Positions 34,930 to 46,001 of a stretch of 64,000 nt of DNA are shown here, in pieces. The DNA lies in contig JABMLP010000005.1 in assembly GCA_013176395.1 (NCBI GenBank), positions 930,001-994,000 on the forward strand, written 5' to 3'. The stretch's first letter is position 1, and every line of letters starts with the position of its first letter. The position numbers were made by a program, and so were the translations under genes. Origin of the DNA: Venturia oleaginea (lineage: Eukaryota; Ascomycota; Dothideomycetes; Venturiales; Venturiaceae). The notes under the pieces are model-generated. The model was not told where the DNA came from. It ran no database searches and saw nothing but the letters and a program-made list of their open reading frames with translations.

Positions 34930-35998
34930 ACGTATTCGATCACCCAACCGGTCCAAATTTGCCAAGACCCAACTACTCTTCTTATTCTACTATGTCTCAA
35001 CAACGTAATGAGTTACTACTCCAACACGAAGGGAGAATTCAGCTTGACGCGCATACAAAGGCGCGGCAGGTGGGGGTGTATAGGCTGCTTATTTTGGACG
35101 GCCATGAGAGCCATCTCAGCCAGGATTTCAAGGACTACTGCCTCGAAAATAAGATCCTAACCCTCTGCATGCCATCGCGCTCGTCGCATATACTCCAGCC
35201 CCTTGATGTGGTCTGCTTCTCGCCGTTGAAGCGCAAGTACTCCCAACGCGTCTACCATATCAACAAGGAAGGCTTTCTCCCTGCCTTCAAAGACGCGTTT
35301 TTCGACGTGTTTACAAAAGAGAACTGTCAAAAGGCCTTTGAGGCAGTAGGACTGGTCCCTATCGACGCGTAGGTGGTGTTGGATCGCCTTGAAGTACAGC
35401 TACGTACCCCGCCAGAACCCCGTCTCCCAGAAACGCTGTGGCAGCCAAAGACTCCAAGCAATACTCATGAATTTGGATCCTAATCCAAGCTCGTAAGCGA
35501 CTCTTTTACTCGGTCACCAGTTACTGCCCAGACAGGCTTTTCCCAGCTTGTCAAGGGCGCTGAATTGATGCTGCCCCAAAACGCTCTACTTGTTGCGCGC
35601 AACCGCGAGCATGAAGAGCAATTGGCAGTAATGACGAAGCGAAAATGGCGCAAAAGGAAATGGACCCAGCAAGGTGGTACTATAGAGTCTGGGACTGCAG
35701 CAGCGCAGGTAGTTGCAGAGGCGTCTGTAGCGCCTCAGGGATCGAAGAAGGCTCGTGGTATCGGTGATCAAGAAATAGCCCGACCAACTCAACGGCGCTG
35801 TGGAAACTGCGGCGCAACTGGGCATAATGCGCGAACTTGTAAAAAAGATATCGAGATATCTTCTGAATCAGATAACAGCACGACGGACTTAGAATCTATT
35901 GTTAATAGCGATGAAATTGAAGAGTCGTACTATAAGACGGTCGTGCCAAGAAATCTGAACCGGTTGGGTGATCTGACGGGTTGGGTGATCGAATACGT
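34930..35998 (+). mobile_element. Fot1/pogo-type (Tc1-mariner) transposon, internally deleted
   Basis: Terminal inverted repeats ACGTATTCGATCACCCAAC at 34930 and its complement ending at 35998, with TA dinucleotides next to or one base from the ends. Inside, one reading frame runs from ATG 34992 to the 36002 stop with two in-frame stops. It holds the start of a transposase joined in frame to the second half of the DDE domain, then a C-terminal CCHC knuckle. Length is about 1.07 kb; complete Fot1-like elements are about 1.8-2 kb. Confidence 0.85.
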
Positions 35999-36002
35999 AT
36001 AG
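34992..36002 (+). pseudogene. Fot1/pogo transposase relic lacking the HTH and first catalytic Asp
   Basis: Starts MSQQRNELLLQHEGRIQL and passes after about 20 residues straight into RQVGVYRLLILDGHESHLS, i.e. the second catalytic Asp of DDE_1, followed by MPSRSSHILQPLDV with the third Asp. The CENP-B-like HTH and the first Asp block are missing. An in-frame TAG is at 35370-35372 (after LVPIDA) and an in-frame TAA at about 35481 (after EFGS); both fit CAG to TAG and CAA to TAA changes. Beyond them the frame resumes with VSDSFTRSPVTAQTGFSQL, a basic stretch and a CCHC knuckle, CGNCGATGHNARTC. It cannot make active transposase. Confidence 0.85.
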
Positions 36003-37413
36003 GATTTTCATGTCAAAGTATGAACTGGGTTCTTTTAATCCGGTGGTGAAAATTCGTTGAGAAGTCGGAGATCCAAGACTTAGGGGAGTTTTGAAGCTGA
36101 GAAAGTCGATAATCGTCATTATTTGACGTTCGGATACGCAGATATTCTGAAATGTAACGCCGGCGGTCTTTATCGAGAATAGCGAGAAATGTATATTGTA
36201 GGGAGCTCTCGAAGTCTCGGGACCGAACAACGTGGCTCTGTAACTTTCATTCGGCTTCATTAAGATGATGATATTTGAGGTGTCTTGACAGGACTATCTT
36301 TGCCATTTGAAAATCCACTGTCACCCCCCGTTTCGATACTCCATCTTTCAAGACCAAGATTCGTATTACATATGGCTTCTCTGCTCGAATTATGATCTGC
36401 GCCGCTTGCTGACGAGACTATTGCCTGACCCGAGCTTGGTGGCAGCTCAAAAGGGAAGTCGAGATGCTTAGCGATTTGGTGGAGTGGGACACAGGAGGTG
36501 CACAGCCGAAACGCCGAGAGGAAATGGGAAAAAGAATTCGGTAACCAAAAGCTCATCATCTGTCCTCAGCACTTCATCTAGCCTTCCCTCCTGCTCTTTT
36601 GAACGCGGCCAGCCTAGGCTACCTTAATGCGAGTGCGGTCCGGATTTCTATAAGCCCAAGTTCGCCTTGTCCACCCCCTTAATCCTACCGGCCTACACAA
36701 TCTTGATTCGTCTGGGGAAGCCCTGCGAGCCCTGCGAGCCCTGCGAATTCGTGGACCTCTTCTATATTGCAGTATCGGAATTGGGAGCGTTCCGGATAAA
36801 GATAATTGCTGTTGTATCCCTGTCCGAATTCTCGGACCGTCGACGTACCAATTACCTGGTATTCGGAGGTACCGGAACTCGGTGCAGAGGCACTTCAGCT
36901 TGTGACCATGAACCCCTCCAATATCGAAGGCGGCGCCAATTTTTCCAAGATACAAGTGTTGTTGCAAAGGTCATAGAAGAGGGCCCAGCCCCTTGCGGAC
37001 TGTGTAGTCCTCGAATCTTCCACCGAAGCTTATCACCACCAATGTAGTGACATGTTGACATTCCTTGGTTTTTCCGGCCAGGAGATGACTCGCCAAGCAA
37101 GCGATGGCATTTCTCACTATTCAGGACGGCCGAATTGCCGCTGATGAGAGGCTATAATAAAGCAAATCACACGCCTCTGCCAAGCAATTCAGGCCCTACA
37201 GTGGCAGCCAAGCACCCTGGCCAGAGCACCGGGAAGAACATGACGGCTTTCTCCCAGGTTTTCACGAAGGCAATAAGGTCACAGGTGTTTGTAGAGACGA
37301 GTATACTTAAAGTCAACTCCGCCCAGCAATTACTTGTGATTTCCGACATCAGCACACTCGGACCTGCAAACTTCAATCATCACCTTTCGCGTTCTCACGT
37401 CAATATATTCACC
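36003..37413. other. Intergenic, no gene seen
   Basis: A 99-codon minus frame at 36260-36559 begins with ATG but shows no domain. A 9-base repeat, GCGAGCCCT, occurs at 36724-36750. The last 100 bases are the leader of the carbonic anhydrase gene. Confidence 0.45.
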
Positions 37414-38332
37414 ATGGCAGCAAGGATAGCATTATCAGTTCTCGCCTTAGTATCGTCCATCATTGCATGTCCCGATCATGCATTTCATCCAGAGGACGGT
37501 ACGGCCCTTATAAAACGAGCCGACGGCCAGGATTGGGCCTACGAAGCATCATTCAACTGGGGAATGATCAACAGCAGTATGTGCTTCATATCCTGTTCCT
37601 ACAAGCAAACCATGACTATCATCTAGACTACACTCTGTGCCAGACTGGGATGACTCAGTCACCAATTCCACTCCTGCTATCTCAGGGCATCTCACTCACT
37701 CACACTCCCACATTCAACTTTCCTCCCGCTTCCATTCGAACATGGTTGAATTGGGGCTATGGCCCAGGATTTACTCTGAACGTCAATGCCACAAACAAGG
37801 CCACCGTCACTTTCCAGGACAAGAACGATGGAGTCAACGAGACAGCTACCCTCAAAGGATGGCACATCCATGCTCCAGCCGATCACACCGTTCAAGGTGA
37901 TCGCTCCAAGGCCGAACTCCACATGGTCTTTGGCGACGCGAACGGTGCTGATCGCGCTGTTTTCGCCTTCAGAATCGATCGTAAGTCGACTGTCATTTTC
38001 CTATGCAGGACCAAAGCTAACATCTTTCAGCTGGTAACACCGAGTCCAAATTTTTCCAGCAACTGCCACCCATGATTTCCTTCAAGAACAAAACCGAAGT
38101 CAGGAACACGTCCATTCAGAACCGCCTCGCCATCGCAGAAGTCAATGCCTTTGCCGAGTTCTGGACCTACCGTGGTTCCCTCACCAGCCCTCCCTGCCGC
38201 GAAGGACTGAGATGGTACGTTGCGCGTAACATTATGTTCGTGAGCAACAAGCAGATGCAGGATATCCTTGCCGTGAGCACGTACTCTGCGAGAGCCGAAC
38301 AGGAGGTTTGGCTTCATGCTATCAACGTTTAA
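37414..38332 (+). CDS. Secreted alpha-type carbonic anhydrase
   Basis: Three exons: 37414-37576, 37627-37980 and 38031-38332, 272 residues. Signal peptide MAARIALSVLALVSSIIA. The two 50-base introns have GTATGT and GTAAGT donors. Zinc ligands are His134 and His136 in GWHIHAPADHT and His153 in KAELHMVFGD, in the normal alpha-CA spacing. SFWTYRGS-type sequence is present as FWTYRGSLTSPPC, with Thr-Ser-Pro-Pro-Cys typical of the active-site wall. The enzyme interconverts CO2 and bicarbonate outside the cell. The 'CACPDHAF' start after the signal peptide and Cys59 may pair with Cys in SPPC. Length is typical of fungal alpha-CAs. Confidence 0.93.
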
Positions 38333-38673
38333 GATGTCGTTTTATAGCCGCGCATTTGTGGGTTCTTGATCTGTTTTAATATGTGCATAGCGTTGTATGG
38401 TTCTGTCTCTTGATCTACCTTTCTTGTATAATTATTTTCGATGATATCCAGCTGTTGTAATACATGCATAGCGTCATAGGGTTCTTTCTTTTGACTTCTC
38501 TTTCCTGTATCGTTATTTTCAGCTGATACTAGAGACTCTTGTGGGACAATCATCTTTCTTCGCCTTGTGCTTGGGGAAGATGGCGTTCGTCTGCGTGGTG
38601 AGGCTCAGGCTAGCCCAGCAGCACCCTGCTTAAGGTCAACACTTATTCATACACTTTCTTCCCATCGGCCATA
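38333..38673. other. Intergenic, short direct repeat
   Basis: 3' region of carbonic anhydrase. A diverged direct duplication of about 70 bases is visible: ATGTGCATAGCGTTGTATGGTTC (38381) resembles ATACATGCATAGCGTCATAGGGTTC (38460). No gene. Confidence 0.5.
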
Positions 38674-39058
38674 ATGACAACCTCAGATCGTGACGAGAAG
38701 GATCTACCATCCCTTGATCTCCACTCCTTTGTCCCCAGCTACGGTCTAAGACAAGGCACTCGACACAATCTTCGGTTCTACGCTTGGGGACACGATTGGT
38801 TTGTACACGGAATTTTTACCTGCTACTGCAGCAGAAATAGGAATTTTCATTATTTCTCTTACTGTCATTATTTCCCTTATTGTCGACATATCACGCATCG
38901 AAATAACATACATCTATCGTTGTTGCCTATCAACCCATCCCGCTTCATATTCTCGTCAGTTCGAGATTCATTATGAGAAAAAGATGATCTCTATTTCGGA
39001 ATCAATGTCACTCAACGGGGCAAAGTCAGCCGATTCAACAAGTCAGAACCTGGAGTGA
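38674..39058 (+). CDS. Possible small single-pass membrane protein, 2 exons
   Basis: Tentative model: exons 38674-38743 and 38832-39058, 98 residues. Splicing (donor GTCTAA, acceptor CTGCAG, 88-base intron) joins an ATG-initiated hydrophilic N-terminus (MTTSDRDEKDLPSLDLHSF) to a clear membrane helix, IGIFIISLTVIISLIVDI, and a Ser-rich tail. The donor is non-standard and there is no strong branch site. Without splicing the ATG frame and the membrane frame differ by one base, so a frameshifted relic is the alternative. No family recognised. Confidence 0.35.
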
Positions 39059-40765
39059 CGGAATGTTCGTTTCTATCCAAACTCAAAGATCAAGAAACAA
39101 AGCTAATAACCCATTTGTCAGCCTGCCCAGCCCGAAAATTTGTCCTTACACCGATACAGATACTCTTCAAAGCAGACTCCCGCCGCGACAAATTCGAGCA
39201 AGTAGCTTGAATGGACGATTTTGAACATGCGCTCCTCTTTATTCTATCTTATATCCACAATAACGGATCTATTCTCCCAAATGATTTTGCGCGTAGACTT
39301 TCAATTTGGTGAGGAAGGAATTGAGGGCGCTTAGGAGGTTGCCTTTGGGGATTGGACAGATTATCGGGAGTATCGCGGGTTTCTTGGAGTATTCTAGGTT
39401 GTGGTTTACTCTACTGTGGTACCGGCGGTTTTAAATGTCAAGCAGCCTCAACCTTGTCAACCTTGCCTCGCATCCTCTTTCACAGCAAAAATACCCCTGC
39501 GAATCCTTGCGACAATCAAGATATTATAGGCCCGATAGACGTTGAAAACCGCTGGTAGCAGAGTAATTTGCGTTCCCCATTTCAGGAAATCCTGAGTAGA
39601 TTGCTACTTTGGTCACAGTCGATGTGTAACGAACTCATGCGAACCTCCCTAGCAGTCATATCCCAGAAAATCCTCGATATTCGACGATAAATAAGGGGTT
39701 TATGTTTAAATGGGATGTTGTTCCGTGAGATGAACCTCCACCTTAGAACCCAACCGACATCACGAAAGCAAATTATATCAAAGCTGGAAAACGGAACGCC
39801 GCGAGTGGGAGTCTATTGAGATATCATCCATTCCATTAGAAATAATATACCTCAACTCCTCCTTCCCAAAACATCCGAAAGAACAGCAGGAGTAGGAAGA
39901 CAAAAAAAACATTGATCATCCCAGTATCAATTCCTACTCCATCCACATCCCCCCAACGCGAGGAATCCCTCCAGACGAAACATCAAAAGAGCAAAACATC
40001 AACACGATGATCGCCAAGGTATCAACTGCGTTTCCAAAGGGAAAGAGTAGATATTTGTAATCGAGAGATTACACTGGCCTACATCTAAATAAATACAACC
40101 ATCAGTCAACACCCAAACCTTCAACGAAACTGGAATAGACGATAGCTAGAAAATAGGCTACGTCTACAAATAATCTCGGCTTAGCTCCGCTCTACGCTCT
40201 CTCCCTCTCCGAATTCGTCTTCTCCTCGAGAAACTAAACACCACGGATCTTTGAAACCCTCGTCACGGAATTGATTGTGCAAGGCGGGATGCAGAGACTA
40301 ATGTCACAATTGCCGGCGCCGGTATATTGTTAGGTACTTATCTCGGTTTTTGTCCATCTGCCGGTGAGTTTGCCGGAGGAGATCAAGTATTGTGAACGGT
40401 TGGTGGAGTTAGCTGGGATTATGGAGGGAGGCGTGGTAGAGAGGAGTGATATATGGATTTACGGGGGAAAACAGATGACAGATGAGGAGGGGGAGGTGAA
40501 AAAGATGAAGAGGGATCTGTTAATAGTAGTCTTGGAGAAGCAGAGGGTGAGGAGGGAGGAGCCGCGGAATAAGAGTTTCGGGACGGTTCTTAAAGAAATA
40601 GAGGAACACTGTTTTATAAGATCGATGTTGATGACATCCTGGTTATGATTAAGGTTGGCAGATTCATGCCTCTTTCAAAGCAATTATATATTCTCGAAAT
40701 TCCCCAAGCCCGTGCGACACCGAGAACGCATATTACAACTGGTCCAAAACCCCAGACTACCCGCA
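39059..40765. other. Intergenic, no gene seen
   Basis: 1.7 kb without a supported gene. A frame at 40364-40648 opens with GTG only. Frames at 40655-41095 are antisense to the next gene. Confidence 0.45.
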
Positions 40766-41908
40766 TCAACGCGCCGTACCAATCCTCAAAGCCTGATCAT
40801 CCACACACGACGGCGTACTCCTGAATTTTCTAACATCACTAACACACGCAGTCTCAACCCCGTCTCTCTCCGGATCTCTAAAGGGATCCTCTCTCGACCC
40901 ACCAACCTCCTTCCTCACCACCGCCTTAGCAACAGCAATAGGCGGCGGAAACAAATACTTTCCAGCATCGGGAGAACCCTGATCCGCAAACGGATTCTCC
41001 GTTGCCTGCGACGTCTTACTCTCTATAAACGAAGACCCGGACCAAGGACGTTGACTCGTTCGGAAAATAGGCGGGAGGTAGAATTTACCGCTTGATGTAG
41101 AATTGACAACAAGGGCTTCAGGAGGCGGTGCGATTGTTGAAGATTCAGACATTGAAGGTGGTGCTCTATCGCTTCTGTAGAGGGTTTCGAGATCCCCATA
41201 AGCGCTGGCTTCACTTCGATTTCGTTTGAAACAGCGAAAGGCCGTGAAGATTAGGAAACCGGAGACTGCTATGCCCACTAATGTAGTTGTTAGCTATGCG
41301 GTTTGATTGGTTGGTAGATCAGCCTTACTGATAGCTCCAAATGCGATCAACGCAGTCTTTGCATGAGGTGATAATTTGGGACGTGCAGGTGCTTCGATGG
41401 CTTGTGTACGATCGCCACTTGTTCGAGTTCCAGATGGTAGAACTGGTTGTGTGATTGCCGGAGCGCTCAGGGAAAGCGTCGTTGTTGTTGCAGCGATAGA
41501 ACTGCCCGTAGTCATTGCAGCTCCTGTCGTCATAGCAGGAAACGCAGAAACGGAGAGGATAGGGATACCTCCAAAGGCACCATCGGCAAGGGTGGTAGTT
41601 GGTGGTGCCAAAGGCAGTAGTGGAGGCTGTATAGGCACTCCAGTAGGAGGTGGGGATATACGTGAGCATTTTGGCTTGGTCTTCTTGGGTTTCGCTAATG
41701 ATGGAGGTCCATCAGTCTTGTCTTTATCCTTTCCGTCGATTTCCTCATCATCGCCATCACTGCTCTCGCATTCTTTCCCCTCGTCACCTCTCTTTCCTTG
41801 TTCGCGCCGCACTTCGTTGACGTTCCTATCTTGACGTGAATTCTTGGCCCTAGTCCTGGACTTTGTAACATCTTCATCTTTGTCCCTCTTGAAAAATCGA
41901 AAGCGCAT
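40766..41908 (-). CDS. Single-pass membrane protein with low-complexity ectodomain
   Basis: Two exons on the minus strand, 41908-41329 and 41277-40766, 363 residues. The 51-base intron (GTAAGG...GCTAAC...TTAG) splits the membrane segment, AFGAIMGIAVSGFLIFTAF, at about residues 188-207. The N-terminal half starts basic (MRFRFFKRDKDED), becomes acidic, then Pro/Thr/Ala-rich like a cell-wall-anchored stalk; the C-terminal half carries SSGKFYLPPIFRTSQRPW and NPFADQ, typical of cytoplasmic tails of fungal Mid2/SKG6-like sensors. No cleavable signal peptide is seen, so topology relies on the internal helix. Function unknown. Confidence 0.7.
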
Positions 41909-42947
41909 TGTGGAAGTTCAGTATTGCGATAGAAGATAATTGGCTACAAGTGATGATGAGTGCATCGAAGATTGAAGATGACAACGAAAATGGAGAATTC
42001 TTATACCTCAATCCATACAGTTCCACCTTTGCCGTAGCTACCCCAATCTGGCGACAAACTGCCTCAGCCCCTAGCCAACACATTCGACGGTCCACCAAAC
42101 GAAGCTTGAAGCTGTCGATCTTTCTGGGCATCAGCAATATCGACTTATGAGATCACGTTGTTTCGCCCGCAGAAACAGACATCCAACGAGATCGGAATTC
42201 GAAAGTGGGACCTGTCGCACCTATCAGAGAAAAAAGCGGCAGCAAAGAGCCACGCGTGGTCAATGTAGCCATGCTGCAGACTCGTGATTGGTGCCCTGAG
42301 AATTGTGGAGACAGATGTTTGTGTTTGAAGCGCGTTTGAAACACTGCGCATTGTAGCATTGTTCTCCGCCAAGGCTGTAAGTTTGCTTTGTACACGCCTT
42401 GTTTTTGAGCAGGAGAACCATTGCAGGGCCTCGTCAGTGCTTGTTGCGTGTCCGGTAGTTGATGACCTGAGAGTGTAATGATTATAGACCTGGTTGGCCG
42501 ATCATGTTGTCGCGATTTGGCCGTGCTCAGAGCGCCTGCTCGCTCGATTGTACAATGGTTGACGTCGAATATGCCTTGATGTGGTTTTGCCAGTGCGTGA
42601 TAAGGAGGAGTCGTAAAGATTCATGAGGGAACAAGAGGAAGAATTGTAAATAGAGAGTGACCCCTGACGCTAGTGCCAAATTCGCACCGCTGGTTGGTGC
42701 AGAGAAGCCGATCGCAGTTTTTCCTATAATTTGTGCAACAACCATTTTCGGGAAAACAGTTAGATATCGTGGGTGTAGCTTCGAGGCGATGCGGTACTTG
42801 TAGAGAAACTAGTACAGAATCTGTCAAACTCTGTCTATCAATCCATGTCTACCGCTGTATAGCCTAAGTTCAGACTCGTGAATTTCCTGGCAGCTCTTGA
42901 AGGCATGACTCGAGTCAATATTTCTAAACCGCGTCGAGACTTCTAGT
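41909..42947. other. Intergenic, no gene seen
   Basis: Between two minus-strand genes. Frames of 68-87 codons here have no family features. Confidence 0.45.
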
Positions 42948-44250
42948 TCACCGAGCTTGTCGATCATCGCGTTCAAGTTGACCTGGCGCCACCGAGCGCT
43001 CCTCCACTGAGCACACAGGGGACGATTCCTCTGTCTTGACCTCAAGCGCCTCGGTCTTCAAATAAATCAAAGCAAGATCTGCTTGACTATCCTCGGGCAA
43101 AACCTGGTGTTGTGAATGGCGAGTCGTTATGCGTGATGGTTTAAGTGAGGATCTGGCACCATAGTACGCACGCTTTGCGGACGAGTTAAAACTCCCCGTT
43201 GTTATACCGAAGAGAAAACTCAGCGCGCTCTCGAACATTGGTTTGAGAGGTGGCATCGAAGTTGCGACAAGACCGGCGTTGAATTCAGCTGAAGCCCAGA
43301 TTGAAATTTCAGTGCCGGCATCTACGAGCGTCAGTTTTGAAATTCTTATGAAGACCCGCAAAGACACTCTTAGTATGCTTACATGTAGGATCTGTTGTGT
43401 TCGCCAGTTTGCGTAGCTCAGGCAATTTTGCAACAGAACAGGCGCTAGCCGATAAACCAACCAAGAACAGAACACGAAGCGCCCATCTGTTGTACACAGA
43501 AACTTGGACGTTGCGTAAGTAGTATAAAGGACTAAAGGAGAAGAAGACATCGGTGACAATATTGCCGGCTAAATTCGGTCAGGATCGAAACGAAAGGCTC
43601 TTTACATGCGCAGGTAATGGACTGACCAGCTTGAGCATATGAAGAGCCCACCACGTACTTCCGAGGTATGCATTTGTAATTTTCGAGACTTGTGTTCCAG
43701 ATTGCCTCCATAGGCACGCACGAAAAAACTGACCCAACTAATACCGTGGCATTCGCGCATACAGAAATGAGTACAGACAACCATACGATCCAGTTCATGC
43801 CTCTACCAAGCTGCAGACGGAGTAAAGACGCCCCAATGCTGAGCTTCAGGAAGAGCATACAAATCCCGTTGGTGAGAACTGTGAAGTTGAAGAATTTTAG
43901 GGCCAGGACCGCATCCAAGGGATCGAGTTGGTAGATAGATGTGCCGTACCCGTGGCTACACCCTGCGGCTACGAGTGACAGCGTCACGATGCTGCTGACC
44001 TAGAAGTTGACGGAGATATCAATAACAACTTTCACATATGCTGAAGCAGTATGACGGATATTAAAAGAGAGAGCCATACCAGAGCGATACCCAGGAAGTA
44101 ATCATCCCATCCGTGTGTCTTGGACTTGACAAACCTGGCGTAGAATCTTGCCACAACGAAGCCAGTACCCAAAATGGTGAGACAGATCCACGAGTACAAG
44201 AGCTGGTTGGTCCGGCTTGGTAAAACTTCCGTGGCGTTTTCAGAAGCCAT
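42948..44250 (-). CDS. Fungal rhodopsin-like (SAT4/Pth11-related) seven-helix membrane protein
   Basis: Four exons on the minus strand: 44250-44080, 43999-43627, 43568-43383 and 43321-42948, 367 residues. The family pattern is complete: first helix ILGTGFVVARFYARF, then KTHGWDDYFLG, NGICMLFLKLSIGASLLRL, the Cys-containing CVPMEAIWN, IPRKYVVGSSYAQAGNIVTDVFFSFSPLYYL, KLANTTDPTYAGTEISIWASAE and FNAGLVATSMPPLKPMFE. Such proteins are plasma-membrane receptors of the Pth11-like class or unknown transporters; ligand unknown. The tail (after residue 275) is hydrophilic. The ATG at 44250 is the first in frame; a longer frame to 44307 opens with GTG. A late donor near 42970 could give a different C-terminus. 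Confidence 0.88.
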
Positions 44251-46001
44251 GTCGGTTGACAGAAGCCAGCTTCGAGGAGAATCAAGATGACAACAGGTGG
44301 ACAGCACAATCCGTTATGAGAGGGAAAAGAATGGACTTTTGAGAAGAAGATATGCCGAGGACAAGTAGAGGTTCATTCGTCTCACCTGATCCCTGCAGCA
44401 GAGATGGCACAGCGAAAGACGATCAGTTGGGAAGGAGTCTTCCTATTCGACGAGAGGTCGAAATCCCTCTTTGTTCGCAATCGTTCGCCTGATCGGATCG
44501 CGGGATACGGTTGTTGTCCCACGCAAGTACCGAAATTGTCAACAAGAGATTCAAGGAGCAGCTTGCTCGCTGCGGGAAATAGCAATATGCAGACCATTTT
44601 GCATTGCCTAGTCAGGCCACGCGATGAATCCTTACCCTCGTTGGCTCCAGCACGGAGATAGCAACCAAGATCCTGGTGGTCTGTATCAGTTTTCAGTAGT
44701 TTGAGACGAGTGCGCGCATTCTACGCAGGATCTAGGCGAGGACTGGTTCTCCTGTATGGCTCAGCAACCTCTAGCTATCGAAAGACGTGGAGTTGTGTTC
44801 CAACCCTCTGGAATTGGGAGCCGAGAGCATATCGTGCCATTGATAGAGCGAGCGGCACTGAGACCGATGAGATGTCTGCCGCTAGAGGTGCACCTACTGA
44901 AGCAAATAAGCGTCCTAGATACTCATGGCCGTATTGGACGGCATGCCTCGACGTCCCGGAGCCGCAACAGAGTGAGATACGGGCTATGGATATGGGCTAT
45001 GGTCTGTCAACGGTGCTTTGTCCTTGCCGTCGTTGGATGTCGGAGCATTTTCTTTTGGACGGAGCGCACGTGCTCGGCTACTTGCAGTTCTAGCGGGGTA
45101 GGTGGGGCATGTCTTCGGACCTCTGTCCTTCACTCCTACTCCCTTTCACGAACTTTCTCGTATCGATTGTCAAAAAACCAAATCTTTGTTGCGATTGCCT
45201 AGGCAGCAGAGTGGGCACTTCGAACAGCCTTTTCAGCCCCTCATTAACGTCTAAACAAATATTCGGAATTTGAGCTTGCTCGTAACAGAGCACGTTTCTG
45301 CGTAGGGTGGTCATGATAGGAGTATGATCCTACTGGCATTACGAAGATCTGCCCCGAGCCGAGCAAGACGGGAGGCACCACTACCCATGCATGGGAAACT
45401 GGTAGAAGAATGGTCAGTACACGGTATAGAGTCCGCACTTCTCAAACGTCGAAGTCTTCCGGCCGGCACCACGGCTACTCCGTACTCCGTACAAACATTG
45501 CTGCCCAGCAGGGCCGGTATACTTTGGAAATGAGCAGGCTGACAATATATGTCCGAATCTCCATCATACTGCATGAGATGTGGGTCAACGTCGAAGTTCA
45601 TTACTGTAGCGAGGCTTTGAAAGTACACATGTATCAGGCTGCAGAGATATCGTCCGATGTCGACTTGGCATGATCCACTGTTCCTGCAGCAGGGTAAACC
45701 ACCTTCAATATCAGCCTGGACTCTGGACCCATCTAAGCCGCAGGTAATTTTTTGGGATTTGGATGCATGGATACAGTTGAAGGTTGATGTGCCGTCTTCC
45801 ACGCTCTCATTACAAACACAAAAGCACTCGATCAGCACTTAAACTGGGACAAAGTCCATGAGGAGGATACTTATCGATATTTTCGATACCCTAGCAGCTA
45901 CAACAGACGCGTCGTTTTGGACCTCATGATCTCCAACCAAGCTTTTTTCTAAGACGACTTGTTTCACAACAGGTTCACTGCGATTCTCTTCAAATCCCAT
46001 C
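44251..46001. other. Divergent intergenic region, no gene seen
   Basis: Between the receptor gene and the GMC oxidoreductase. Frames at 44701-45202 (plus) and 45311-45838 (minus, GTG start) are long but have no domain, signal or splice support. Confidence 0.4.

Noticed and set aside
36260..36559. 99-codon minus frame with two Cys and Ser-rich tail
   Set aside because: No DNA-binding or other motif; could be a piece of a lost transcription factor, but nothing shows it.
40364..40648. 94-codon acidic/basic plus frame
   Set aside because: No ATG at the start and no splice partner upstream that gives a convincing protein.
40655..41095. Arg-rich 146-codon plus frame
   Set aside because: Exactly antisense to the second exon of the membrane-protein gene; Arg richness mirrors the sense codons.
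44701..45202. 130- and 148-codon plus frames upstream of the GMC gene
   Set aside because: Two overlapping frames with no family features; typical of chance open frames in GC-balanced intergenic DNA.
45311..45838. 175-codon Cys-containing minus-strand frame
   Set aside because: Starts at GTG, no signal peptide, and its sequence has no ordered pattern; overlapping plus frames are equally long.
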